Below, piece after piece: positions 33,651 through 42,602 of a DNA stretch of 64,000 nt (positions within the stretch are counted from its first letter, which is position 1; each line of letters starts with the position of its first letter). Location of the stretch: NCBI RefSeq assembly GCF_016907545.1, contig NZ_JAFBCD010000001.1, positions 1,922,001 to 1,986,000 of the forward strand, read 5' to 3'. The DNA is from Paenarthrobacter ilicis. GTDB lineage: Bacteria; Actinomycetota; Actinomycetes; Actinomycetales; Micrococcaceae. The position numbers and the translations under genes are program-made. Below the pieces are notes generated by a model. The model ran no database searches. It had not been told where the DNA came from and was given only the letters and a program-made list of their open reading frames with translations.

Positions 33651-36422
33651 GTGAGTGAAACAACCAAACCGGACCATGTTCCAACGGCCCAGGCTGCAGC
33701 AATTGCTACAGCGCCCGCCCCTGCCGCAGCTGCCTCGGGGGAGGATCGGCCCAGGCTGCTGGTTCTTGACGGCCACTCCATGGCGTTCCGGGCTTTCTAC
33801 GCTCTTCCTGCGGAGAACTTCTCCACGGCCAGGGGCCAGTACACCAACGCGGTCCACGGATTCACCTCCATGTTGATCAACCTGATCAAGGACCAGAAGC
33901 CCACCCACGTTGCGGTGGCCTTTGACGTCTCGGATGACACCACGTTCCGCAAGGCGGAGTACAGCGAGTACAAGGGCGGGCGCAACGCCACGCCCGCCGA
34001 GTTTGCCGGCCAGATCCGGTTGATTGCCCAAGTGATGGAAGCCTGGGGCATCCGCACCATCGAAATGCCAGGCTATGAGGCCGATGACGTCCTGGCCACC
34101 CTGGCAGCACAAGGGGATGCAGCCGGTTTTGAGGTTCTTCTGGTGTCCGGTGACCGGGACTCCTTCCAGCTGATCAACGACAACGTCTTTGTGCTCTACC
34201 CCAAACAGGGGGTCAGCAACATCCCCAAGCTCGATGCTGCGGCCATCGAGGAAAAATACTTCGTCAAGCCCGGTTTGTATTCCGACCTCGCCGCTTTGGT
34301 GGGCGAGTCTGCGGACAACCTTCCCGGAGTGCCGGGAGTTGGACCCAAAACTGCCGCCAAATGGATCAATCTCTACGGCGGCCTCGAAGGCATCCTGGAG
34401 AACCTGGATTCCATCGGAGGCAAGGTGGGCGGAGCCCTCAAGGAAAACATTGAGAACGTCAAGAGGAACCGGCGCCTCAACCGACTCCTGACCGATCTTG
34501 AGCTGCCCGTCACCCTGGAAGACCTGCACCAGCCCAGGCCGGACCGCCAAGCCATCGAGGAGCTCTTCGAAGAGCTTGAGTTCCGCACGTTGCGCACCCG
34601 TCTTTTTGACCTTTACGGTGATGACACAGCAGGCGCTGCTCCGGACACCATTGACGCCCCGGAGTTTGCCGTGCTCACCGGCGCCACGGACCTTGGCGCT
34701 TTCCTTGCCGGGGGCGCCGGCATGCGCTCGGCCTTGGCCGTTCAACTGGTTCCGGGCCGCGTTGGGGACGACGCCAGTGCCGTGGCAATTGTCCGGGCCA
34801 ACGGCGCAGCTTTTGTACCCTTGGCGGAGCTCGACGAAAAAGCCGAGGGAGTACTGGCGGCGTGGCTGCAGGACCCCGAGGAAGCCAAAGTGCTTCACGA
34901 GTTCAAGTCCGCACTGAAGGCACTCCACAACCGTGGGCTGGGCCTGGAGGGAGTTGTTGATGACACGTCGATCTCCGGATACCTGATCCAGCCGGACCGC
35001 CGCAGTTACGATCTCGCCGAACTTGCACAGGTCCACTTGAAGATTTCCCTTGCTGCCGCAGCTGCCGCATCCGGCCAGTTGGAATTGGATCTCACCGGTG
35101 GTGCGGACCACGCCGCTGCAACAGCACTGGTGCAGCACGCTGCCGTGGTGCATGCCCTCAGTAAGCACTTTGAGACGGAACTGGCCGACCGCAAGGCCGA
35201 TGCCCTCCTCACCACCTTGGAACTTCCGGTGGCCCGTGTTCTGGCGCAGATGGAACTCACGGGCATTTTTGTTTCCACTGACCGCATGAATGAACAACTC
35301 GCGGACCTCACCAAGGTGATCGACAACGCACAGGAGCAGGCTTTTGCGGCGATTGGCCATGAGGTCAACCTCGGCTCGCCCAAGCAGTTGCAAACGGTGT
35401 TGTTCGAAGAACTGGGCCTTCCCAAAACCAAGAAGATCAAGTCCGGCTACACAACGGACGCTGCTTCCCTGAAGGGCCTGTTGGAAAAAACCGGCCACGA
35501 ATTCCTGGTGCAGCTGATGGCACACCGCGAGTCTTCCAAGCTTGCGCAAATGGTGGAAACGCTCAAGAAGTCGGTGGCCGAGGACGGCCGCATCCACACC
35601 ACTTACGCGCAGAACATCGCCGCCACGGGACGAATCTCTTCCAACAACCCCAACCTGCAGAACATCCCGGTCCGCAGTGAGGAAGGACGGCGGGTCCGCG
35701 GAATCTTCGTTGTCAGCGAGGGGTACGAGTGCTTGCTGTCTGCTGACTACTCCCAGATCGAGATGCGCATCATGGCGCACCTTTCCGGCGACGAAGCTCT
35801 CATTCAGGCATACCGCGATGGTGAGGACCTTCACCGCTTTGTGGGTTCGCGGATCTTCAACGTGGAACCCGCAGAGGTCACCAGCGCCATGCGCTCCAAG
35901 GTCAAGGCCATGTCCTACGGTCTCGCCTACGGGTTGACATCCTTTGGCCTGTCCAAGCAGTTGGAGATTTCCGTGGACGAGGCCCGCACGCTGATGAAGG
36001 AGTACTTCGATCGCTTTGGCGGCGTACGGGACTACCTGCGGGGGGTCGTGGACCAAGCCCGGACAGACGGTTACACCGCCACCATCGAAGGCCGCCGTCG
36101 CTACCTTCCTGACCTCACCAGCACCAACCGGCAAGCCCGCGAGGCTGCTGAGCGCATTGCCTTGAACTCACCCATCCAGGGTTCTGCGGCGGACCTCATC
36201 AAGCGCGCCATGTTGGGTGTCTCCGCTGAGCTTGTCAGCCAGGGCCTAAAGTCCCGCATGCTGCTCCAGGTCCATGACGAACTGGTCCTCGAAGTTGCCC
36301 CAGGTGAGCGGGCCGCGGTGGAGAAACTGGTGGTCGAGCAAATGGGATCTGCTGCGGACCTCTCGGTTCCCCTGGATGTCCAGATCGGTGTGGGCTCCAG
36401 CTGGTACGAAGCCGGACACTAG
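33651..36422 (+). CDS. polA: DNA polymerase I
   Basis: 923 residues. Residues about 35-320 are the 5'-nuclease (LLVLDGHSMAFRAFYALPAENF, GYEADDVLATLA, VSGDRDSFQLI, DNLPGVPGVGPKTA). The middle domain lacks the acidic residues of a 3'-5' proofreading exonuclease, as in other actinobacterial PolA. The polymerase holds motif A (SADYSQIEMRIMAHLSGD), motif B (KAMSYGLAYGLTSFGLSKQL) and motif C (LLQVHDELVLEV). It fills gaps in excision repair and replaces RNA primers. TAGGCT (33638-33643) ends 7 nt before GTG 33651, fitting a leaderless mRNA; a hairpin follows the gene at 36456-36482. Confidence 0.97.
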   Translation: MSETTKPDHVPTAQAAAIATAPAPAAAASGEDRPRLLVLDGHSMAFRAFYALPAENFSTARGQYTNAVHGFTSMLINLIKDQKPTHVAVAFDVSDDTTFRKAEYSEYKGGRNATPAEFAGQIRLIAQVMEAWGIRTIEMPGYEADDVLATLAAQGDAAGFEVLLVSGDRDSFQLINDNVFVLYPKQGVSNIPKLDAAAIEEKYFVKPGLYSDLAALVGESADNLPGVPGVGPKTAAKWINLYGGLEGILENLDSIGGKVGGALKENIENVKRNRRLNRLLTDLELPVTLEDLHQPRPDRQAIEELFEELEFRTLRTRLFDLYGDDTAGAAPDTIDAPEFAVLTGATDLGAFLAGGAGMRSALAVQLVPGRVGDDASAVAIVRANGAAFVPLAELDEKAEGVLAAWLQDPEEAKVLHEFKSALKALHNRGLGLEGVVDDTSISGYLIQPDRRSYDLAELAQVHLKISLAAAAAASGQLELDLTGGADHAAATALVQHAAVVHALSKHFETELADRKADALLTTLELPVARVLAQMELTGIFVSTDRMNEQLADLTKVIDNAQEQAFAAIGHEVNLGSPKQLQTVLFEELGLPKTKKIKSGYTTDAASLKGLLEKTGHEFLVQLMAHRESSKLAQMVETLKKSVAEDGRIHTTYAQNIAATGRISSNNPNLQNIPVRSEEGRRVRGIFVVSEGYECLLSADYSQIEMRIMAHLSGDEALIQAYRDGEDLHRFVGSRIFNVEPAEVTSAMRSKVKAMSYGLAYGLTSFGLSKQLEISVDEARTLMKEYFDRFGGVRDYLRGVVDQARTDGYTATIEGRRRYLPDLTSTNRQAREAAERIALNSPIQGSAADLIKRAMLGVSAELVSQGLKSRMLLQVHDELVLEVAPGERAAVEKLVVEQMGSAADLSVPLDVQIGVGSSWYEAGH

Positions 36423-36455
36423 GACCGACCCCCGCTTCGGGACACGATCCTTCGG

Positions 36456-36482
36456 GGCGCGCCGCCGTGATGGTGGCGTGCC
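36456..36482 (+). terminator. GC-rich hairpin after polA, candidate terminator without a U-tract
   Basis: GGCGCGCCGCC (36456-36466) and GGTGGCGTGCC (36472-36482) pair over 11 bp with two G·T pairs and loop GTGAT. No T-run follows. It lies between the polA stop and the leaderless -10 of the next gene. Confidence 0.5.
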
Positions 36483-36509
36483 CCCATCCGTCTGGTTAGG
36501 CTCGGAGGC

Positions 36510-37832
36510 GTGGCTGATTCCCAGGAAGCAAGTGAAGCAATCGTCGAGAAGTACTCCGTCCATCGGTTCGGAGCTGTAGCTGAGCGGAATTCCGCGGACT
36601 ACGATCGGTGCTCCACGTGGTTGCAAGCCGTCTCGCACGGTTTCCACCAGCAGCGCCGTGAGGACGAGTACGTGGCTGCCACGCTCGCCGCCTACACGGC
36701 TGACAGGCGGGAACTGACTGGCGTTTACGTCAACGGCACGACGCCGGAAAACGCTCTTGGTGCCGACGTTCCTGTGGGTACTTATGCAACCATGCGCAAG
36801 AATCTGAACATCGGATTCGGTCGCCAACTCGAAACGAACCTGGTTACTGCGGTCACCGTGAGGGGAACGCACCGCCGCCATGGAATCCTTCGTGGGATGA
36901 TCACGGCGGATCTGGCCGGGGCCAAGGACGACGGCTTGGCGATGGCCGCGTTGACGGCATCCGAAGGCTCCATCTACGGACGATTCGGTTTCGGCGTGGC
37001 CACGTTTGAGCGCAGCATCAAAGTGGACACCGGACCAAGGTTCCGCATCAGGGGTACGTCGGTGGGAACCGTGGAAGTCGCTGATCCCAAGGTTCTCCTG
37101 ACGGTGGCTCCGGCTGTTTTCCAGAAGGTCCAGGCCAACGCTCCCGGTTCCGTTGACCGGCAGGAGTACTACCGCCTGGTGGCGTCCGGCTCCATCGGCC
37201 AAGACGGCAAGCCGGACCCCGCAGTCAGGAGCGCGCTGCACTACGACGCCGCCGGACAGGTGGACGGGTACGTTTCCTACCGGTTCAAAGGCTGGGACCA
37301 CAAGCCCTACACCATGGAGATCGTGGACATGGTGGCCGCCACCCACGGCGGCTACCTGGACCTGTGGCGTTTCCTGGGCAGCATCGACCTCATTGATGAG
37401 GTCACGTGGGAAGAGGCTCCCGTGGATGACCCGTTGCCTTGGGCGCTGGAAGACCCCCGGTGCATTGATTCCTCGGATGTGAGGGACATGTTGTGGTTGC
37501 GGATATTGGACACGAAAACTGCCCTGGAGGCCAGGAAGTACGCTGCGTCTGACACCCTCACCGTGGAGCTCACTGATCCGCTGGGCTTGGCAGGGGGTAC
37601 TTTCGTGCTGGAATCCAAAGGCGACGGGACCGCCGTCGTGAATGACGCACCAGGCGGGGCACCGGACCTCACCATGGACATCGCCGATCTTGGGTCCATT
37701 TATCTCGGCGCCGTCTCGCCGGTAACCTTGGCCGCGGCGGGCCGCATCGCCGAGAACACTCCGGGCAGCGCCTTCCGTGCCCACCAGCTGTTCGCCGTCG
37801 AACGGCCAGCGCACTGCCTGACACACTTCTAG
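36510..37832 (+). CDS. Eis-like GNAT N-acetyltransferase with SCP2-like C-terminal domain
   Basis: 440 residues. The N-terminal GNAT contains VTAVTVRGTHRRHGILRGMITADL, the acetyl-CoA pyrophosphate loop (RRHG-I/L-L), and TASEGSIYGRFGFGVAT. A second GNAT-like region and a C-terminal sterol-carrier-like domain (LTVELTDPLGLAGGTFVLESKGDGTAVV) follow; the last residue Phe is the catalytic-type C terminus known in Eis. Eis enzymes acetylate aminoglycosides and other amines; substrate here is unknown. TAGGCT ends 7 nt before GTG 36510. Confidence 0.9.
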   Translation: MADSQEASEAIVEKYSVHRFGAVAERNSADYDRCSTWLQAVSHGFHQQRREDEYVAATLAAYTADRRELTGVYVNGTTPENALGADVPVGTYATMRKNLNIGFGRQLETNLVTAVTVRGTHRRHGILRGMITADLAGAKDDGLAMAALTASEGSIYGRFGFGVATFERSIKVDTGPRFRIRGTSVGTVEVADPKVLLTVAPAVFQKVQANAPGSVDRQEYYRLVASGSIGQDGKPDPAVRSALHYDAAGQVDGYVSYRFKGWDHKPYTMEIVDMVAATHGGYLDLWRFLGSIDLIDEVTWEEAPVDDPLPWALEDPRCIDSSDVRDMLWLRILDTKTALEARKYAASDTLTVELTDPLGLAGGTFVLESKGDGTAVVNDAPGGAPDLTMDIADLGSIYLGAVSPVTLAAAGRIAENTPGSAFRAHQLFAVERPAHCLTHF

Positions 37833-37884
37833 GCAACAAACGAACTGACCACAATCACATAGCAACAACAAGACGGGGACATCC

Positions 37885-38850
37885 ATGGGGGATTCCAAGC
37901 GGCGGCTTCTGACCCGCCGGCGATCAGTGCTGCTTGGAATGGCGGGCCTGGCTTCCGTGGCCCTGGCCGGCTGCGCCAACGAAGGCGGGCCCGGTCCTTC
38001 CGGCGCTGCACCCATTGGCCCTTCCGGCCCGGCAGCAACTGGGCCGGCACCAACCGGGCCCGCCACTCCGCCGCCGTCCATTGCAGCAAAGTCGGCTGAG
38101 CAGGCGGAGGCCGCACTCAGGCCGGTGGCGCCCCGGCCCCCGGCTGTCCCGGGAAAGCAGCAGATCCTGGACGAGTTCGCGGGGCGCTTTCCCAGGGAAT
38201 GGGGTCTTCATGTCACCGGTGTGGTGAACACGTCCGGGTCGTCCAAAGCTGCCCTGACCTTCGATGCCTGCGGGGGTCCCGGTGGCAGCGGGTGCGATCA
38301 TAAGCTGCTGCAGACCCTGCGGAAGCTGCACGTTCCGGCTACCTTGTTCATCAACAGCCGCTGGATTGCGGCCAATCCCTTGCTTGCCGGGGAGCTGGCG
38401 GCGGATCCTCTGTTCGAGTTGGCAAACCATGGAACAGCGCATCTGCCCTTGTCCGTCTCAGGCCGGGCCGCTTATGGAATCGCCGGGACCGCCAACGCTG
38501 CCGCTGCCTACGAGGAACTCATGGGAAACCAGCGGGTGATGGAGGAGCTCCAAGGTAAAGCGCCCCGGTACTTCAGGCCCGGCACCGCTTTCTATGATGA
38601 GCTTGCGGCGTCGATGACCCATCGTGTGGGCCTGGTGCCGGTGAACTTCTCGATCAACGGTGACGGCGGAGCCACGTTCGCCCCGGCACTCGTGGCCGCC
38701 GAAGTGGGCAGGGTGCATGGCGGAGACATTGTGATCTCGCATTTCAACAAGCCGTCCTCAGGCACCGCGGAAGGATACGCCCGCGTCCTCCCGAAGCTGC
38801 TGGATGCCGGAGTGGGCTTCGGGCGGCTCAGCGACGTACTGCCCGCTTAG
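37885..38850 (+). CDS. Tat-exported lipoprotein, polysaccharide deacetylase (NodB) family
   Basis: 321 residues. RRRSVLLG is a twin-arginine motif and LAGC (about residues 28-31) a lipobox. A Gly/Pro collagen-like linker follows (about 35-65). The NodB-like domain has LTFDACGG in place of the usual TFDDG, HxxxH in NHGTAH, and FRPGTAFYDE as the PxFRPP-like motif. The second Asp of the usual DD pair is replaced by Ala, but the metal-binding Asp remains. It probably acts on cell-wall or surface glycans; catalytic competence is likely but not certain. Confidence 0.83.
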   Translation: MGDSKRRLLTRRRSVLLGMAGLASVALAGCANEGGPGPSGAAPIGPSGPAATGPAPTGPATPPPSIAAKSAEQAEAALRPVAPRPPAVPGKQQILDEFAGRFPREWGLHVTGVVNTSGSSKAALTFDACGGPGGSGCDHKLLQTLRKLHVPATLFINSRWIAANPLLAGELAADPLFELANHGTAHLPLSVSGRAAYGIAGTANAAAAYEELMGNQRVMEELQGKAPRYFRPGTAFYDELAASMTHRVGLVPVNFSINGDGGATFAPALVAAEVGRVHGGDIVISHFNKPSSGTAEGYARVLPKLLDAGVGFGRLSDVLPA

Positions 38851-38858
38851 CACGGCTT

Positions 38859-38888
38859 TTGACCCTGCTTTGTCAATACGACTAGAAT
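38859..38888 (+). promoter_or_regulatory. rpsA promoter
   Basis: TTGACC (38859-38864) and TAGAAT (38883-38888) are 18 nt apart. The predicted start near 38895 leaves a leader of about 138 nt with several short GC hairpins (for example CCCGGACCCGGG), unusually long compared with the leaderless genes around it and a plausible place for S1 autoregulation. Confidence 0.65.
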
Positions 38889-39032
38889 AAACGGGCGTGT
38901 ACTACGTGCATGCGTCCATTTGTACCAATCCACAAATCAGGATGACCCGGCATCAGCCGTGTTCTGCTTCCCGGACCCGGGCGGCAGCGGTTGGCCTGAC
39001 CGACTAACTATCCACAACGGAGCCCCTACTAC

Positions 39033-40514
39033 ATGACCATCACCTCCACCGAGAAGCCCGGTACCCCCGTAGTCGCCATTAACGACATCGGTACCGCTGA
39101 GGACTTCCTCGCAGCTGTCGACGCCACCATCAAGTACTTCAACGACGGTGACCTCGTCGAAGGTACCGTCGTCAAGGTTGACCGCGACGAAGTTCTGCTC
39201 GACATCGGTTACAAGACCGAAGGTGTCATCCCTTCCCGCGAGCTTTCCATCAAGCACGATGTTGATCCCGGCGACGTTGTCGCTGTTGGCGATCAGGTCG
39301 AAGCTTTGGTTCTCACCAAGGAAGACAAAGAAGGCCGTCTGATCCTCTCCAAGAAGCGTGCTCAGTACGAGCGTGCCTGGGGCGACATCGAGAAGGTCAA
39401 GGAAGAAGACGGTGTCGTTACCGGTACCGTCATCGAGGTTGTCAAGGGTGGCCTCATCCTGGACATCGGCCTGCGTGGCTTCCTGCCCGCATCCCTCGTC
39501 GAGATGCGTCGTGTACGCGACCTCGCTCCGTACATCGGTCAGCAGATCGAAGCCAAGATCATCGAGCTGGACAAGAACCGCAACAACGTTGTGCTGTCCC
39601 GCCGTGCATGGCTCGAGCAGACCCAGTCCGAGGTTCGCTCCACGTTCCTCAACAAGCTGGAAAAGGGCCAGGTTCGTCCCGGCGTCGTTTCCTCCATCGT
39701 CAACTTCGGTGCATTCGTGGACCTTGGCGGCGTAGACGGCCTCGTCCACGTTTCCGAGCTGTCCTGGAAGCACATCGACCACCCGTCCGAGGTTGTCGAA
39801 GTTGGCCAGGAAGTCACCGTCGAGGTTCTCGAAGTGGATCTGGACCGCGAGCGTGTTTCCCTGTCGCTCAAGGCTACGCAGGAAGATCCGTGGCAGACCT
39901 TCGCCCGCACCCACGCCCTCGGCCAGGTTGTTCCGGGTAAGGTCACCAAGCTGGTTCCGTTCGGTGCGTTCGTTCGCGTCGAAGACGGCATCGAAGGCCT
40001 CGTGCACATCTCCGAACTGGCTGTCCGCCACGTGGAGTTGGCAGAGCAGGTTGTCTCCGTTGGCGACGAACTGTTCGTCAAGGTCATCGACATCGACCTC
40101 GAGCGTCGCCGCATCTCCCTCTCCCTCAAGCAGGCCAACGAGGGCGTGGACGCTGACAGCACCGAGTTCGATCCCGCTCTGTACGGCATGGCCGCTGAGT
40201 ACGACGAAGAGGGCAACTACAAGTACCCCGAGGGCTTCGACCCCGAGTCGAACGAATGGCTCGAGGGCTACGAGAACCAGCGTGCAGCTTGGGAGCAGCA
40301 GTACGCTGACGCCCAGACCCGCTGGGAAGCCCACAAGAAGCAGGTTGCCCAGCACGCTGCCGACGACGCTGCAGCTGCAACGTCCGGTGAGAGCGATTCC
40401 GGCACCACCAGCTACTCCTCGGAGCCGGCTGCTGCTGAGTCGAACACCGGCGGCGGTACCTTGGCGTCCGACGAAGCTCTTGCTGCACTGCGCGAGAAGC
40501 TCACCGGCAACTAA
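39033..40514 (+). CDS. rpsA: 30S ribosomal protein S1
   Basis: 493 residues with four S1 RNA-binding domains (about residues 38-107, 125-192, 210-279 and 296-366), for example GTVVKVDRDEVLLDIGYKTEGVIP and GVVSSIVNFGAFVDLGGVDGLVHVSELSW. The C-terminal 120 residues are acidic and low complexity (WLEGYENQRAAWEQQYADAQ, then Ala/Ser/Thr), the actinobacterial pattern. Codon choice is strongly biased to C-ending codons, as expected for a highly expressed gene. CGGAG lies upstream of ATG 39033; a strong terminator follows at 40550-40585. Confidence 0.97.
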   Translation: MTITSTEKPGTPVVAINDIGTAEDFLAAVDATIKYFNDGDLVEGTVVKVDRDEVLLDIGYKTEGVIPSRELSIKHDVDPGDVVAVGDQVEALVLTKEDKEGRLILSKKRAQYERAWGDIEKVKEEDGVVTGTVIEVVKGGLILDIGLRGFLPASLVEMRRVRDLAPYIGQQIEAKIIELDKNRNNVVLSRRAWLEQTQSEVRSTFLNKLEKGQVRPGVVSSIVNFGAFVDLGGVDGLVHVSELSWKHIDHPSEVVEVGQEVTVEVLEVDLDRERVSLSLKATQEDPWQTFARTHALGQVVPGKVTKLVPFGAFVRVEDGIEGLVHISELAVRHVELAEQVVSVGDELFVKVIDIDLERRRISLSLKQANEGVDADSTEFDPALYGMAAEYDEEGNYKYPEGFDPESNEWLEGYENQRAAWEQQYADAQTRWEAHKKQVAQHAADDAAAATSGESDSGTTSYSSEPAAAESNTGGGTLASDEALAALREKLTGN

Positions 40515-40549
40515 TTCAGTCCTCCCGCACGGGAAGCGCTGAATAGCCA

Positions 40550-40585
40550 AAAAAGGACCCCTGCCATCGGGCAGGGGTCCTTTTT
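40550..40585. terminator. strong intrinsic terminator of rpsA, bidirectional
   Basis: A perfect stem (GGACCCCTGCC / GGCAGGGGTCC) flanked by A-run and T-run, loop ATCG. The A-run makes it usable by the convergent YigZ-type gene, which ends 23 nt further on. Confidence 0.95.
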
Positions 40586-40607
40586 GCTTTCCTTTCGGAA
40601 AGAGCGC

Positions 40608-41312
40608 TCAATGAGGCCTGTCAATGTGAGGCGAATCAATCCACTCGGTACCTTCGGGCCGCAGCACCAAGGACCCGGCAGTGAGTGAGGCGAGGCGGGC
40701 TGCCGTTTCAGCGATATCAGCCGCGTGGTCGGCCACTGCCAGCCTCAGCACGGTATGCGTGGACCCATAGGAAGTTTGCCCCATGGGGTAGCCTGAGCCA
40801 CGCAGTTCGTTCTCCAGGCGTCCGGCATCGGCGTGTGGCACATCGATGGCGCACAACCGCAGCCTCGCTCGGCGCACCAGGGTAGCGGTCTCCATTGCCG
40901 AGGAAATCGATTCGGAGTAGGCGCGGACCAGCCCGCCGGCACCCAGCAGGACTCCACCGAAGTACCGGACGACGACGGCACTCACGTCACTCAGGTCGGT
41001 CACCGCGGGTGCCGTCTCACGTTTGAGGAGAGCTTCGAGCATGGGGATCCCCGCCGTGCCCGAAGGCTCCCCGTCATCGTTGGATCGTTGTATGGACCGG
41101 TCCGGACCTATCACAAAGGCCGAACAATGATGCCGGGCGTCATGGAACTCCCGCCGCAGCCCTGCTACCAATGCCCGGGCGGATTCTTCGTCCGGGGAGC
41201 GCCGCAGGACGGTGATGAACCGCGAGCGGCGTATTTCCAGTTCGTGGCGCACATCCGGCCCCGCCGCGAGCGTGGTGTACGACGTGGCACGGCTCTGGTC
41301 CTCGATTTCCAC
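40608..41312 (-). CDS. YigZ/IMPACT-family protein
   Basis: 234 residues. The IMPACT N-terminal domain is shown by ELEIRRSRFITVLRRSPDEESARALVAGLRREFHDARHHCSAFVIG, SNDDGEPSGTAGIPMLEALL and VVVRYFGGVLLGAGGLVRAYSES; a ferredoxin-like C-terminal domain follows. The biochemical role is unknown in bacteria; the eukaryotic relative binds the translation regulator GCN1. TAAACT (minus strand, 41319-41324) ends 6 nt before GTG 41312. Confidence 0.92.
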   Translation of the reverse strand: MEIEDQSRATSYTTLAAGPDVRHELEIRRSRFITVLRRSPDEESARALVAGLRREFHDARHHCSAFVIGPDRSIQRSNDDGEPSGTAGIPMLEALLKRETAPAVTDLSDVSAVVVRYFGGVLLGAGGLVRAYSESISSAMETATLVRRARLRLCAIDVPHADAGRLENELRGSGYPMGQTSYGSTHTVLRLAVADHAADIAETAARLASLTAGSLVLRPEGTEWIDSPHIDRPH

Positions 41313-41318
41313 CGCTTC

Positions 41319-41328
41319 AGTTTAGTGT
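41319..41328. promoter_or_regulatory. overlapping divergent -10 elements for yigZ-like gene and coaE
   Basis: On the minus strand TAAACT (41319-41324) ends 6 nt before the YigZ-type GTG; on the plus strand TAGTGT (41323-41328) ends 6 nt before the coaE GTG 41335. The two hexamers share the TA at 41323-41324, so RNA polymerase can serve only one direction at a time. Confidence 0.6.
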
Positions 41329-41334
41329 TGAGGG

Positions 41335-42573
41335 GTGTTGAAGATCGGACTGACAGGCGGCATCGCCTCAGGGAAATCACTGGCTGCAGCGAGGCTCCAG
41401 GAGTTGGGCGCGCTCCTTGTGGACTCCGACGTCCTTGCGCGGCAGGTAGTTGAGCCCGGGACTCCGGGGCTGGAGAGCGTCGTGCAAGCCTTTGGCGGCG
41501 GTGTTCTGCAGCCCAATGGGCAGCTGGACCGGCCCAAGCTGGGCGCGATTGTCTTTCAGGAGCCTTCCAAACGAGCAGTCCTCAACAGCATCATCCACCC
41601 TTTGGTGCGGGAGGCTGCCGGAGCCATCATGGCCAAGGCAGGTCCCGGCGACATCGTGGTGCAGGACATTCCACTTCTGGTTGAGACAGGGCAGGGGGAC
41701 AACTTCCACTTGGTCCTTGTGGTGGACGCGCCCGATGACGTGCGCGTCCGTCGGATGGTGGAATTGCGCGGTATGACAGCGGAGGATGCCCGCTCCCGCA
41801 TGGCTGCGCAGGCTGCACGGTCCGATCGCATGGCAGCTGCCGACGTCGTGCTGTTCAATACAGGTTCCAAGGACGACCTCCTGGACACTATCGATGACCT
41901 TTGGCGGCAGCGTCTGCAGCCATTTGCCCTGAACCTGAGGGACGGCATCCGGGCCGACCGGGGTGCGGGCGTCGTCCTTTGCCCGGCCCGGCCGGAATGG
42001 GCGCAGCAAGCCGATCGTCTGGCTTCCCGCATCCTGGCAGCAGTGGGAGGCGATGGGCTGGCCGTGGATCATATTGGTTCCACGGCCGTGCCTGGCTTGG
42101 CGTCCAAAGACGTCCTGGACCTCCAGCTGGTGGTTGCCGATATGACGGTGGCCGACCGTATCGCTCCGCTGCTTTCCGCAGCGGGTTTCCCTGCCGTAGC
42201 CGGCGTCCTTCAAGATACGCCAAAGCCATCCCATCCGGATACCGGGCAGTGGCAGAAGCGATTCCATGCGAACGCAGATCCGGGCAGGGCAGTGAACCTG
42301 CACGTCAGGTCTGTCGGTTCCCCCGGTTGGCGCTTTGCACTGCAGTTCCGCGATTGGCTCCGCGCAGAACCAGGCGCTGTGTTGCTCTACGAGGCGCACA
42401 AGCAGGAGCTCGCACAGTTATACGCAGATGATACGGACGCCACCGCCTACGCCGAAGCCAAGGAACCTTGGTTTACCAACGTTGCGTGGCCGCTCGTGGA
42501 GGAGTGGGCCGCGCGCAGCGGTTGGCAGCCGCCGTCGTACTCCACTTCCGCTGATGGCAAATCCGGACGTTAA
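41335..42573 (+). CDS. coaE: dephospho-CoA kinase fused to a UPF0157/GrpB-like nucleotidyltransferase-fold domain
   Basis: 412 residues. Residues 1-200 are CoaE: P-loop GLTGGIASGKS, DSDVLARQVVEPG, HPLVREA, PLLVETG and the R-rich lid segment. It makes the last step of coenzyme A synthesis. Residues about 215-400 are a UPF0157 (GrpB) domain: DHIGSTAVPGLASKDVLDLQL, LHVRSVGSPGWRFALQFRDWLRA, YEAHKQELA. The same fusion is known in mycobacteria, where the second domain helps CoaE fold. Start GTG 41335 (TTG 41338 possible). uvrB follows after 29 nt. Confidence 0.95.
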   Translation: MLKIGLTGGIASGKSLAAARLQELGALLVDSDVLARQVVEPGTPGLESVVQAFGGGVLQPNGQLDRPKLGAIVFQEPSKRAVLNSIIHPLVREAAGAIMAKAGPGDIVVQDIPLLVETGQGDNFHLVLVVDAPDDVRVRRMVELRGMTAEDARSRMAAQAARSDRMAAADVVLFNTGSKDDLLDTIDDLWRQRLQPFALNLRDGIRADRGAGVVLCPARPEWAQQADRLASRILAAVGGDGLAVDHIGSTAVPGLASKDVLDLQLVVADMTVADRIAPLLSAAGFPAVAGVLQDTPKPSHPDTGQWQKRFHANADPGRAVNLHVRSVGSPGWRFALQFRDWLRAEPGAVLLYEAHKQELAQLYADDTDATAYAEAKEPWFTNVAWPLVEEWAARSGWQPPSYSTSADGKSGR

Positions 42574-42602
42574 TTGTCAGTGCGCGGGGGTAGATTGGAC
42601 GC

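Noticed and set aside
33594..36134. 846-codon open frame antisense to polA
   Set aside because: It mirrors polA codon by codon, has no family motif and no ribosome site; long antisense frames are expected in GC-rich genes.
36246..38081. 611-codon minus-strand frame spanning the end of polA, the Eis-like gene and the deacetylase start
   Set aside because: It crosses three well-supported genes and their promoters and has no recognisable product.
37885..38850. Loss of deacetylase activity because of FDA in place of FDD
   Set aside because: The metal-binding Asp and HxxxH remain and several active NodB-fold enzymes vary at the other position, so inactivity cannot be claimed.
38937..40550. 537-codon frame antisense to rpsA
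   Set aside because: A product of the strong codon bias of rpsA; low-complexity Val/Leu/Asp composition without motifs.
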